Of a stretch of 41,435 nt of DNA, positions 16,953 to 24,812 are shown piece after piece; position 1 is the stretch's first letter; every line of letters begins with the position of its first letter. The stretch spans positions 1 through 41,435 of the forward strand of contig JANYKV010000008.1 of the NCBI GenBank assembly GCA_025358055.1. The letters are read 5' to 3'. The translations under genes and the position numbers were made by a program. The stretch is from Gemmatimonadota bacterium. GTDB lineage: Bacteria > Gemmatimonadota > Gemmatimonadetes > Gemmatimonadales > GWC2-71-9. The notes below the pieces were generated by a model, which was not told the origin of the DNA, did no database searches, and was given only the letters and a program-made list of their open reading frames with translations.

Positions 16953-18839
16953 TCAGCCGAACCGCCAGCCGAGGATGTTCCATTGGTAGAAGAACCAACA
17001 AAAGGCCGCCGCCGAAAGAGTGACCAGCGTGAAGTGGAGGCGTCGACCGAGGGTCCATTGTCTTCGGCGCCACATCCCGACCATCTCGGCGGTTAGCGCC
17101 GCACTCAGGCCGACGAAAACGAGCGGCATGACGAGCGCGGCCCGGAGCGCAAAAGGGATCCGCTCCAAGAGTGACATCTGGTAGACCCCGACGACCAATC
17201 CGATGACGACCACGGTGGCGAAGAGCCACCCGGTTGTCGCGAGGGACAGGCGCAGGCCCCATCGTTCTCGGGCGTCGAGCGTTCGGAACTCGCTCCGGCG
17301 ATAGAAGTATCCAATCCAAACTGTCAGGAAGATGACGGTGGCGAAGCTGAGCAGCGGGTACCAGAACGACGATTGCTCATACCACGGAACTCGTTCCGTT
17401 CCGACCGTCGGATCCACGAACAGACGCGTGATCCGCCCGGCGTCATCCTCGCGAAACGCCAGTTGAGTGGGTCCCCCGATCTCTTGAAAAAGGTGCTTGC
17501 CCACGGGGGTGAATTGCGCCGGGGTCCAATCGGGGCGGAGTCCGCCCGAGACGAGCAGGTGATGGTTCGGCAGCACGGAAACGGTGATCGGAGGAAGGGC
17601 GGCGAGAAAGATCACCTTGTCGATGTCGGTGTAGTTCATTCGGATGAAGCGGTACTTGCCGGCGTACCGCTCCGCGGTGTTGGCGAAATCGGCGGGTGGG
17701 GCAGGGAGCGGTGCGCTCGCCGCGGGGAAGTAGCGGTTGAAGAAGGTCCGCTTCAACCCCTCCCGCGCCGGTTTTCCTCCGTCACCGCCGTAGCCGACGA
17801 AGAGGCCGACCTGTTGGTCGGGGATGAGGAGCATCTCGACGTGGAAATATTCGCTGTCCCCGTCATGCCCGATCACGCGATGGCCGTTGATTTCCTGTTC
17901 GATGAAGCCGAGACACATTCCGGGCAGACGGGAGTCGTGGCTGAACGCTCGGCGGTGCATCAATTGGGCGGTCGTGGCTTCGAGAATCCGGCCGCCGCCG
18001 TACTGGCCATCCTGGAGGTGTGCCATCATGAACCGCCCCATATCCATGGCGGACATCACCGTTCCGCCGGAGGGGACGAAGCCGCCATCGATCTCGAACG
18101 GCTGGGGGACCAGGAGTCCCTCCTCCCGGGCATACCCGATCACCGCGTGCGGCTTGAGGGACGCCGGGAGGGGTTCTCGGAACGTTGCGTAGCGGATGCC
18201 TAGGGGGTCGTAAATGTGATGCTTGATATACTCCGCAAATGGCTCGCCGCTCACCTGCTCGACGATCAACCCGGCCAACGAGGCGCCGTAATTAGAGTAG
18301 GAGGCGAACTCTCCGGGCGGCCGGACTCGTCGGGGGATATGGTGCCGGAGGGTTTCCTCGATGGAACGAATGTGCACGGAGTCGTTCCCGATGAAATATC
18401 CAACGATACCTTCCTGAAAACCCGCCGTGTGCGTCATCAGGTGGCGGAGGGTTATCGGTGTCGGAAACGTGTTCGGAATCTTGAAGGTCTTGAGGTAGAT
18501 ATTCACGTCGGCGTCAAGGTCGAGCCTGCCACGTTCCACGAGCTGCATGACCGCGGTCCACGTGAACAGCTTACCCGTGGAGCCGATATGAAAGAGGCTC
18601 GTCGCCGGATCGACCCTGGTTCCCTGGGCGAGATTTGCGTGGCCGAACCCTTTGGCGTACAGGACCCGAGTGCCCTGGACGACGGTGATGACCGCGCTCG
18701 GAATGTGAAACTGCTCGAGATGGGCGCTCATGACACCGTCGAGAAAGGCGCCGAGGGCGACGGTGTCCTCGAGTCGGCTCGAGGCGGCCGGGAGGCCGGG
18801 CAGTTGGAGCAGCAGCCGTAGCGCGAGGGCCGCGGTCAT
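16953..18839 (-). CDS. Exported serine hydrolase, beta-lactamase/PBP fold, with C-terminal membrane helices
   Basis: A 628-residue protein, similar in layout and length to the one at 13576: signal peptide (about 1-20), beta-lactamase-type domain (about 25-370), beta-rich segment and about four C-terminal membrane helices. Catalytic motifs are STGK (S87, K90), YSN (Y181-N183) and HDG (H325-G327), the last replacing the more usual HGG. The frame is open about 200 codons further upstream, but that part overlaps the GntR gene on the other strand and looks non-coding; the ATG at 18839 opens the signal peptide. It is the first gene of the minus-strand set and diverges from the GntR regulator, so its expression is probably controlled by it. 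The substrate is unknown, perhaps a D-amino-acid peptide or ester. Confidence 0.87.
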   Translation of the reverse strand: MTAALALRLLLQLPGLPAASSRLEDTVALGAFLDGVMSAHLEQFHIPSAVITVVQGTRVLYAKGFGHANLAQGTRVDPATSLFHIGSTGKLFTWTAVMQLVERGRLDLDADVNIYLKTFKIPNTFPTPITLRHLMTHTAGFQEGIVGYFIGNDSVHIRSIEETLRHHIPRRVRPPGEFASYSNYGASLAGLIVEQVSGEPFAEYIKHHIYDPLGIRYATFREPLPASLKPHAVIGYAREEGLLVPQPFEIDGGFVPSGGTVMSAMDMGRFMMAHLQDGQYGGGRILEATTAQLMHRRAFSHDSRLPGMCLGFIEQEINGHRVIGHDGDSEYFHVEMLLIPDQQVGLFVGYGGDGGKPAREGLKRTFFNRYFPAASAPLPAPPADFANTAERYAGKYRFIRMNYTDIDKVIFLAALPPITVSVLPNHHLLVSGGLRPDWTPAQFTPVGKHLFQEIGGPTQLAFREDDAGRITRLFVDPTVGTERVPWYEQSSFWYPLLSFATVIFLTVWIGYFYRRSEFRTLDARERWGLRLSLATTGWLFATVVVIGLVVGVYQMSLLERIPFALRAALVMPLVFVGLSAALTAEMVGMWRRRQWTLGRRLHFTLVTLSAAAFCWFFYQWNILGWRFG

Positions 18840-18893
18840 GGCGCGCGAGGGGCGCGGCAAGGGCCGGCGTTGTGCGATCGCCGGAAAGATGAT

Positions 18894-18907
18894 ATTGTAT
18901 ACATAAT
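18894..18907. promoter_or_regulatory. Palindromic operator candidate for the GntR/FCD regulator
   Basis: The 8-bp palindrome tgtataca (18896-18903) sits in an AT-rich patch of the 108-bp gap between the divergent serine hydrolase and GntR genes. FCD-type GntR proteins commonly bind short GTA-n-TAC palindromes, so this is a good candidate for autoregulation and for control of the hydrolase set. TTGTAT and TTAGAA with a 16-bp spacer may give a plus-strand promoter overlapping it. Confidence 0.6.
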
Positions 18908-18947
18908 GAAATCTCGTTAGAAATCTTGAACAAGGATACTCGCACCC

Positions 18948-19709
18948 ATGGCGTCCGGCAAGACGGTCGATCGTCCCGCTCCACCTGCGTCGCGCGCGCG
19001 TGACTCCGGTTCCGCCTCCCAATCCTGGGGGCTCCTGACCAGCCGGGCGTACGGGCGGCTCCGCGACCTGATCGTGAATGGCCAGTTGGCGCCCGGGACC
19101 TGGGTCGTGGAGAAGGAACTCGCGCGCCGGCTGGGGATGAGCCCCACCCCGGTCCGGGCCGCCCTCACCCGGCTCCAACAGGAGGGGTACCTCGGGTTGT
19201 CGGGGGTGGAAGGTGCCGCCCGGTTGGGAGTGACCTCGCTGCGCCGTCAGGACATGGGAGAATTGTACTTTCTGATCGGCGACCTCGAGGGGTGGGCCGC
19301 TCGTTACTGCGCGGAACTCCCCAAACCGGAACGGCAGGGGGTGGCCAATCGATTGGACGAACTCAACCGGCGCCTCGAGGAATCCACTCGGACCCTGCCG
19401 GCCGATAGCGCCACGGCCCTTCGCGCCGACGCTGGGTTCCACCGCACCATCATTGAGGCTGGAGCCGGACCCCGCCTTCGCGCCCTGCTCGACACCATCA
19501 CGCCCCAGGCGGAACGCTACGACCGCACCTATGCGGCGGCGTTGGCGGACCGGCTCGGGCTATCGGTGGCCGAGCACCGCGAGATTGCGCGCGCCATCCG
19601 CCGGGGGGATCCATCCCTGGCGCGTGACGCAGTGGTGCGCAACTACCTCAATGGTGCCGAACGCTTGGACCGCGCGATCGAAGCACTGGGCGAACGGGGC
19701 ACCTGGTGA
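18948..19709 (+). CDS. GntR-family transcriptional regulator, FCD subfamily
   Basis: A 253-residue DNA-binding protein. The winged helix-turn-helix (about 25-95) shows the family pattern SRAYGRLRDLIVNGQLAPG, ELARRLGMSPTPVRAAL and RLQQEGYL. The C-terminal all-helical FCD ligand domain (about 105-240) has the expected acidic and histidine positions, such as D in ALRADAGFHR and H in VAEHREIARAI, which in this family often hold a metal and a small organic acid. It is divergently transcribed from the serine hydrolase/radical SAM set, with a palindrome between them, the usual layout for a local regulator whose ligand is a substrate or product of the divergent genes. An AAGGAT sequence precedes the ATG. 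Confidence 0.92.
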   Translation: MASGKTVDRPAPPASRARDSGSASQSWGLLTSRAYGRLRDLIVNGQLAPGTWVVEKELARRLGMSPTPVRAALTRLQQEGYLGLSGVEGAARLGVTSLRRQDMGELYFLIGDLEGWAARYCAELPKPERQGVANRLDELNRRLEESTRTLPADSATALRADAGFHRTIIEAGAGPRLRALLDTITPQAERYDRTYAAALADRLGLSVAEHREIARAIRRGDPSLARDAVVRNYLNGAERLDRAIEALGERGTW

Positions 19710-19776
19710 GTCGGGGGGCCTGAGACTGAACCTTCTCCTACCGAGTGAGTCGCACTCTGGCCGGCTGGTTTCCCGG

Positions 19777-21660
19777 TCAACGCAACACCGTCAGCTGCAC
19801 TTGAGACGCCAGCGGTCCGGTCCGGTATACCCGGTGGGTGGCTTTGACAAAATCGCTGTCCTTCGCGTGGTAAATGTCTTCGAATCGTTGCGGATTCCGG
19901 TCCGCCAAGGGGAACCAGCTGCTCTGAACTTGGACCATGATGCGGTGCCCGCGCTTGAAGGTGTGCATCGCATCGGGGAGTTCGAACTCCACTTTGGTGG
20001 CTTGACCTGGAACGAACGGCTCGGGTCGCTCAAAGGTGTTGCGGAACTTGCCGCGCATGATTTCCGCCCGTACCAACTGTTGATAGCCGCCCAGGTGCAC
20101 CCCACTGGGGTTGGGGCTGGGATCGGGTGTGTCGTTGGGATAGACGTCGATCACCTTTACTACCCAGTCGGCATCGGTGCCGGTGGTCGAGACAAAGAGT
20201 TTCGCTCGTATTGGTCCGGCCAAGGTGACGTCGGTTTCGAGGGCTGACGTCTCGTAGCTGAGGACGTCCGGGCGACCCCACACGAACCGCTGATCGGCAG
20301 CCATATATTCCGCCGGCCGCTCGTCGACAATGCCCGGCACATAGGGCACGGGGTGCGCCGGGTCGCTCACGTACTCGTCGAAACGGGTCCGGGCCGCGGC
20401 GGGCGGCGTGGTCGCGAGGCGCCCACGATCCTGGAAGAAATACGACACTGTGGCGGTGCCGGGTGGAGGCCAACGGTCGAACGTCCTCCACCGATTGGTG
20501 CCCGTCTCATAGACAGAGGCCTTCGGCAGATGCGGATCAGGGGCATCCTTGAGGTAGTGGTTGAAGAACGGCAGTTCGATCTTCTCGTGATAGTACTCGG
20601 ACGTTTGATCGCCGAATCGTAAATCCCCGAACGCAGACCCATTGGACAAAAACCACCCTCCGTGGAACCAAGGGCCCATCACCAGGCTGTTATGCGCCTC
20701 CGGACTCTGGCGCTCGATCGCTTGGAACACATGGAGCGCGCCCCAGAGGTCCTCCGCATCGAACCAGCCGCCAACGGTCATCACGGCCGGCTTTACGTGC
20801 TTGAGATGCTGCAGCGGCACAGTGGCTTTCCACCATGCGTCATAGCTGGAGTGCTGCATCAGCTCATTCCAATACGGGATCTTTCCTTTGAGCGCATTGG
20901 CGTTGGCATTCGGAAGCGCACCCAACCGAAGAAAAAAGTCGTAGCTGTCCGGTGTTCCGTGCGGAAACGACGGTTCGTGCCTCGTCGTCGGGGCGGGGCG
21001 GGGGACGCCGAATCCCGAAAGGAAATCGAACGCGTCAGCGAGAAAGAACACTCCGTTGTGGTGGAAGTCATCGCCCACGAACCAGTTGGTGACGGGCGCC
21101 TGGGGTGAGACCGCTTTGAGAGCAGGATGGGCGCTCAAGATGCCCATGGTGCTGTAGAAGCCCAGGTATGAGATCCCGTATTGTCCGACCCGGCCGTTGT
21201 TGTGTGGCACCCCATGAATCAGCCACTCGATCGTATCGTACGTATCGCTGGCCTCATCGATTTCCGTGCCGCTTTTGCTGGGGTTGAACGGCCGCACCTG
21301 GACGAAGTCGCCTTCGGATTGATATCGCCCGCGAACGTCTTGAAAGACGAAGATGTAGCCGTCCCGCGTGAACGCCTCACTGGGCCCGAGGGGCCGGATG
21401 TAGGTGTCCGTGGCATAGGGGGTTCGGGTGAGCAGGATCGGGTACCGCTGGTTCGTATCTCTCGGTGCGTAAATCGTAGTGAAGAGTCGTTTGCCGTCCC
21501 GCATAGGGATCATCACGTCCTGCCGCGTGTAGTGCTCGCGGGCATAGGTGCTCAGGGTGTCCGAAACCGACAAAGGGCGAAGCGGATCGGGTGCACCCGC
21601 GGCCGCAACTAGGATGAGGGCCGCGAACCGCAGCGAACGGTGAAGCGCCGGGTTCATCAT
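19777..21660 (-). CDS. Exported CocE/NonD-type alpha/beta hydrolase (peptidase S15 family)
   Basis: A 627-residue enzyme with a signal peptide (about 1-22). The alpha/beta-hydrolase domain has nucleophile S164 in GISYLG, an aspartate in GGWFDAEDLWG and a histidine in MGPWFHGGW, matching the triad of X-Pro dipeptidyl peptidase and cocaine esterase relatives. A C-terminal jelly-roll domain (about 400-627) carries GHRIMVQVQSSWFP, also typical. It would cleave acyl-proline peptides, glutaryl amides or esters in the periplasm or outside. The start codon (ATG ATG) overlaps the stop of the PP2C gene, so it is the last gene of the GTPase operon by position, although a link in function is not obvious. 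The gene ends convergent to the GntR gene. Confidence 0.9.
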   Translation of the reverse strand: MMNPALHRSLRFAALILVAAAGAPDPLRPLSVSDTLSTYAREHYTRQDVMIPMRDGKRLFTTIYAPRDTNQRYPILLTRTPYATDTYIRPLGPSEAFTRDGYIFVFQDVRGRYQSEGDFVQVRPFNPSKSGTEIDEASDTYDTIEWLIHGVPHNNGRVGQYGISYLGFYSTMGILSAHPALKAVSPQAPVTNWFVGDDFHHNGVFFLADAFDFLSGFGVPRPAPTTRHEPSFPHGTPDSYDFFLRLGALPNANANALKGKIPYWNELMQHSSYDAWWKATVPLQHLKHVKPAVMTVGGWFDAEDLWGALHVFQAIERQSPEAHNSLVMGPWFHGGWFLSNGSAFGDLRFGDQTSEYYHEKIELPFFNHYLKDAPDPHLPKASVYETGTNRWRTFDRWPPPGTATVSYFFQDRGRLATTPPAAARTRFDEYVSDPAHPVPYVPGIVDERPAEYMAADQRFVWGRPDVLSYETSALETDVTLAGPIRAKLFVSTTGTDADWVVKVIDVYPNDTPDPSPNPSGVHLGGYQQLVRAEIMRGKFRNTFERPEPFVPGQATKVEFELPDAMHTFKRGHRIMVQVQSSWFPLADRNPQRFEDIYHAKDSDFVKATHRVYRTGPLASQVQLTVLR

Positions 21661-22505
21661 CCTGCCGCTGATTCAATGATCCTGGCCACGATGACGGTGA
21701 CGTTGTCGCTGCCTCCGGCCTGCAGCGCTTCGTCCACAAGACTTCGACACATCGCCTCGGTATCAACCGGCCGGCCCAAGGTCTCCGCGATCCGTTCGTC
21801 GGAGACATGCTTAGTGAGGCCGTCCGTGCACATCAGCAACACATCGCCGGGTTGGAGATCGATCAGCCCCACCGACGGTGTCATCTCGGAGCCACCGACC
21901 GAGCTGGTGAGGTTGGCCGCGACTGGCGCCCGCGCAGCTTGGGCTTCGGTCCACGCCCCCAAGTCCACCATATACTCTCGCACCGTCTGATCTCGGGTAA
22001 TCTGACGGAGCCGTCCGGAGTGCAGGTAGTACGCGCGGCTGTCTCCCACGTGCACGATATACGCTCGAACGCCCACCAAGGTGACCATGGTGAGCGTCGT
22101 TGCCGGGCCGCTGTCGGCATCGCCGGAGTCCCGGCGGATCCTCTCGTGCGCCGCTTGGACTCCAAGTTCCAGTCGCTCGAGGAGTTCGTGTTCTTTGTCG
22201 GTCTCGAGGCGGTGATAGCAGTCCGTGGCCTGGCCCATATACTCCAGCAATAGCGCCACCGCACTTCCGCTGGCCATCCGTCCGCCCGGCCGGCCGCCCA
22301 CGCCATCGGCCACCACAAAGAGATGTGCCGCCTCCCCTCCTAGCCGGTCGTGAAGGTCCGCCGTCTCGAGGCTGGTGTTTCGGACTCGTACCGACTTTCG
22401 CATCGAGGCGATGACAAAATGGTCTTCGTTGACCTTCCGGGCTTTTCCTACGTCGGTCAGCCCAAAGCACTCGACGCCCTCGGATCGTAGCGTGTCGGTG
22501 CTCAT
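21657..22505 (-). CDS. PP2C-type serine/threonine protein phosphatase
   Basis: A 282-residue cytoplasmic phosphatase, close to the minimal length of bacterial PP2C enzymes. Conserved motifs occur in order: GKARKVNEDHF, VVADGVGG with the metal-binding Asp-Gly, VHVGDSRAYYL, LMCTDGLT and GGSDNVTVIV. It should remove phosphate from serine or threonine with two metal ions. The ATG at 22505 overlaps the GTPase stop codon (ATGA), and its own stop overlaps the start of the CocE-like gene. Longer upstream frames overlap the GTPase and are not used. No Ser/Thr kinase is in the window, so the kinase it opposes must lie elsewhere. The position suggests that it controls phosphorylation of the GTPase, the OmpA-domain protein or the coiled-coil protein (inference). 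Confidence 0.93.
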   Translation of the reverse strand: MSTDTLRSEGVECFGLTDVGKARKVNEDHFVIASMRKSVRVRNTSLETADLHDRLGGEAAHLFVVADGVGGRPGGRMASGSAVALLLEYMGQATDCYHRLETDKEHELLERLELGVQAAHERIRRDSGDADSGPATTLTMVTLVGVRAYIVHVGDSRAYYLHSGRLRQITRDQTVREYMVDLGAWTEAQAARAPVAANLTSSVGGSEMTPSVGLIDLQPGDVLLMCTDGLTKHVSDERIAETLGRPVDTEAMCRSLVDEALQAGGSDNVTVIVARIIESAAG

Positions 22506-23014
22506 GGTTGCTTCCGTTCGGTATTGAGGGTGTGCTGGGCCAGCCAGGTGAACGCCGCCTCGACGCCCTCTCCAGTTTTGGCACTCGTCCGCAAACGATG
22601 CCAGGGGTGCGCCGCCATTGCCGAGTCGTCGAGGGGTCCCAGGATCCATTGATCCTTGAGGTCGGTTTTGTTGAGCGCGACGACGGACGGTACTTCGCCC
22701 ACGGTCGCCTGGGCGAGCTCGCGGAGTTCGAACGCTTGGTCAAAGGATTCGCGACGGGTTCCGTCCACGACGTAGATGATACCGTGCGCGCCCCGGAGGT
22801 AGCTGACCGAGATGTCCTGTTCGGCATCGCGTCCGGCGAGGTCCCACAACACCATGGTGACGGAAGCGCCGTCCACTTGCACGACTTTGCGATCGATCTT
22901 GACGCCGACGGTGCTATGGTACTTCGTCGAGAAGATCGAGTGCACGTACTGCTGGACGAGGCACGTCTTGCCGGTGCCAAACAACCCGACCATACAAATT
23001 TTCTTTTGGATCAT
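22502..23014 (-). CDS. Rab/Ras-like small GTPase
   Basis: A 170-residue single-domain GTPase. All G motifs are visible: P-loop GLFGTGKT (10-17), switch I threonine T35 in STVGVKI, DLAG (58-61), NKTD (115-118) and SAK (144-146). The W-D-x-A-G context and switch I resemble eukaryotic Rab proteins more than classical bacterial GTPases. The residue after DxxG, glutamine in Ras and Rab, is arginine here (R62), so hydrolysis probably needs help from a partner. There is no lipid-anchor cysteine at the C terminus and no membrane helix. It lies between the OmpA-domain protein and the phosphatase, overlapping both by 4 bp. By analogy with MglA and its roadblock partner MglB, the neighbour may be its regulator. 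Confidence 0.93.
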   Translation of the reverse strand: MIQKKICMVGLFGTGKTCLVQQYVHSIFSTKYHSTVGVKIDRKVVQVDGASVTMVLWDLAGRDAEQDISVSYLRGAHGIIYVVDGTRRESFDQAFELRELAQATVGEVPSVVALNKTDLKDQWILGPLDDSAMAAHPWHRLRTSAKTGEGVEAAFTWLAQHTLNTERKQP

Positions 23015-24810
23015 TCGGATCCCCCCTGCTTGCGAGGGTTGGTCACGGGCCTCAGGTGTACCAGGAATGAGACGCTCCGGTTGATTCGGGCCGCCTCCGC
23101 GGGGTTGGGTAACGCGAGTGGACTCGTAGTCCCAATCCCGGTGGCAGTGGCGACTGCCGCTGGAACGCCGAGTGAGATGAGCGTCGCGCGGATCACATCA
23201 GCCCGCTGTTGGCTCAGGGCCTTATTCGTCGCGTCCGACCCGGTGGGATCGGTCCGGCCGACGATGGCCAACTCGACTCGATAACCCATTTCGCCAGTTC
23301 CGTTGTGCAACCGCCCAAACGCGCCTGCCACTCGAACCAAGAGTCCCCGGGTAGTGGGTGTTGGCGTTGCCGATCCCGCGTCGAAAAGTACCCGATCCGT
23401 CTCGACCGTTGCCTTAAGGGCGGCGAACTCCGTTGGAAGGACTGCCTCGACTCCCGAGACATCGAAGTGCGAGACTCCCGGCGGGAAAACCGAGAGCGCT
23501 CCGACCCGGGCCACCCAAGGCATCGACGCTGAACCGCGGGCGATCAGCGAGTCCCCCCGAAGGTCGAGTGCGACGGTCGGAGGGGCCGTCAACGCCCTCC
23601 GGGCCCGCTCCACCACCAGTTTCGGATCCAACGAGAGATACGGCTCCCACCGCGCCTCAACCCGGGTTGAATCCCCGTTCAACTGCGCGAGGGCGGAGCT
23701 GGGGTCGGGAGCAAGCGGGTCCTTGAGTCCGGCGAACCGCCAACGCGCGCCCGCCCGGTCCGCCCGCACGAGGACGATACCGGGTTCGGTCCGCAGCCGC
23801 GCCAGCGCGTCATCCCACTGGCGCTGGGCCCGCAGGGCGAGGACTGCGAGGACGATCGTGAGCAGGGCCAGGGCAACTGCCCATGCACGCCAATGCGTGG
23901 TGCGAGAGGCCCGGCCTCTATCATCGGTCGTGAGAACGGTCTCCAGGCAGTCCTCAAGCATCGGCCGGAATGCTTCGAACGGGGTCGCATTTCCGTCGAA
24001 TGCTGCGAGAGGACCGGCGAACTGAAAGTGCAGCGTCTCGAGGGTGTCCTGTAGTTTTCTGAGGAGCGATTCCGGCGCCTGACCTCGAACGACCGCCGCG
24101 ATCACCGCCTGCGGCCCCGGTTCGACCAGGACGGTCAACTCCCCTACGCTAAAGGTCCGGAGCTTCCCGCCCTCCTCCTGTTGAAAGGAGTCGCCGACAA
24201 AGTCCTGAATTGCGGTGAGCATCCCGGATATCAGGTCGGCGTCGGTAACGGCGAGATTCGGCGCGGCGGCATGGCCCAGAACCAAACCGGTCTCGGCGTG
24301 AATCAGGAACACCTGCTCGACCCGGTAGATGAGCGCGTGTTTGATGACGATCTGGGCGTAGGGTATTCCCGTGCGCCATGCTTCGATGCGCCACCGGATG
24401 CCGCGCGGGGAAAGGCTGTGTTCGATAGCCCGATTGATCGAGTTGATCAAACCCGCCATCGTCTCGGCGATGGCCTTGCGGATGGCCGGTCCCAATACCG
24501 GAAAGATGGCCGTGGCGATGTCCTGAGGGTTGCGCCGGACCGATTCAGTGATCGCCGTCTCGATCGTGGGGGCAAGAGCGCGGGCGAGCTGCCGGTCGCG
24601 CCCGGCGCGAAGGGCAATCGCTTCGGGAAGGTGTTCCGCCAGCTCCTCGGGATCGAGCGCCAAGGAGTCGAGGCGCTGCCTCAGCGCCTCGAGCTGGCGG
24701 CGCTCCGAGCCGACCAGGATTTCGCGAAGCTCGGAAAGCTCCCCCGTCTTCGCCTCAGGCTCTTCAGCGACCCTCACGATGGGTTGCGGACTGACTCGGT
24801 CGTTCTGCAC
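23011..24810 (-). CDS. Transmembrane protein with cytoplasmic roadblock/longin-like region and periplasmic OmpA domain
   Basis: A 599-residue bridging protein. The N-terminal half is cytoplasmic: a helical part (about 25-140), then a mixed alpha/beta part (about 160-265, from VEQVFLIHAETGLVLGH) that looks like a roadblock/longin fold; this fold call is by pattern only. One membrane helix lies at about 309-327. The periplasmic part has a small alpha/beta segment (about 330-455, perhaps BON-like) and a C-terminal OmpA domain (about 470-587). D521 and R536, spaced 15 apart in TDPTGS..LSQQR, match the peptidoglycan-binding pair of OmpA proteins. The start is GTG at 24810, 2 bp after the previous gene, and the stop overlaps the GTPase start. 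It probably ties the GTPase to the cell wall. Confidence 0.82.
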   Translation of the reverse strand: MQNDRVSPQPIVRVAEEPEAKTGELSELREILVGSERRQLEALRQRLDSLALDPEELAEHLPEAIALRAGRDRQLARALAPTIETAITESVRRNPQDIATAIFPVLGPAIRKAIAETMAGLINSINRAIEHSLSPRGIRWRIEAWRTGIPYAQIVIKHALIYRVEQVFLIHAETGLVLGHAAAPNLAVTDADLISGMLTAIQDFVGDSFQQEEGGKLRTFSVGELTVLVEPGPQAVIAAVVRGQAPESLLRKLQDTLETLHFQFAGPLAAFDGNATPFEAFRPMLEDCLETVLTTDDRGRASRTTHWRAWAVALALLTIVLAVLALRAQRQWDDALARLRTEPGIVLVRADRAGARWRFAGLKDPLAPDPSSALAQLNGDSTRVEARWEPYLSLDPKLVVERARRALTAPPTVALDLRGDSLIARGSASMPWVARVGALSVFPPGVSHFDVSGVEAVLPTEFAALKATVETDRVLFDAGSATPTPTTRGLLVRVAGAFGRLHNGTGEMGYRVELAIVGRTDPTGSDATNKALSQQRADVIRATLISLGVPAAVATATGIGTTSPLALPNPAEAARINRSVSFLVHLRPVTNPRKQGGSE

Positions 24811-24812
24811 GC

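Noticed and set aside
18840-19442. 200-codon upstream extension of the second serine hydrolase
   Set aside because: It is antisense to the GntR gene and lies before the signal peptide.
21811-22980. 389-codon minus-strand frame over the PP2C and GTPase genes
   Set aside because: Both genes have complete family motifs in other frames; this one has none.
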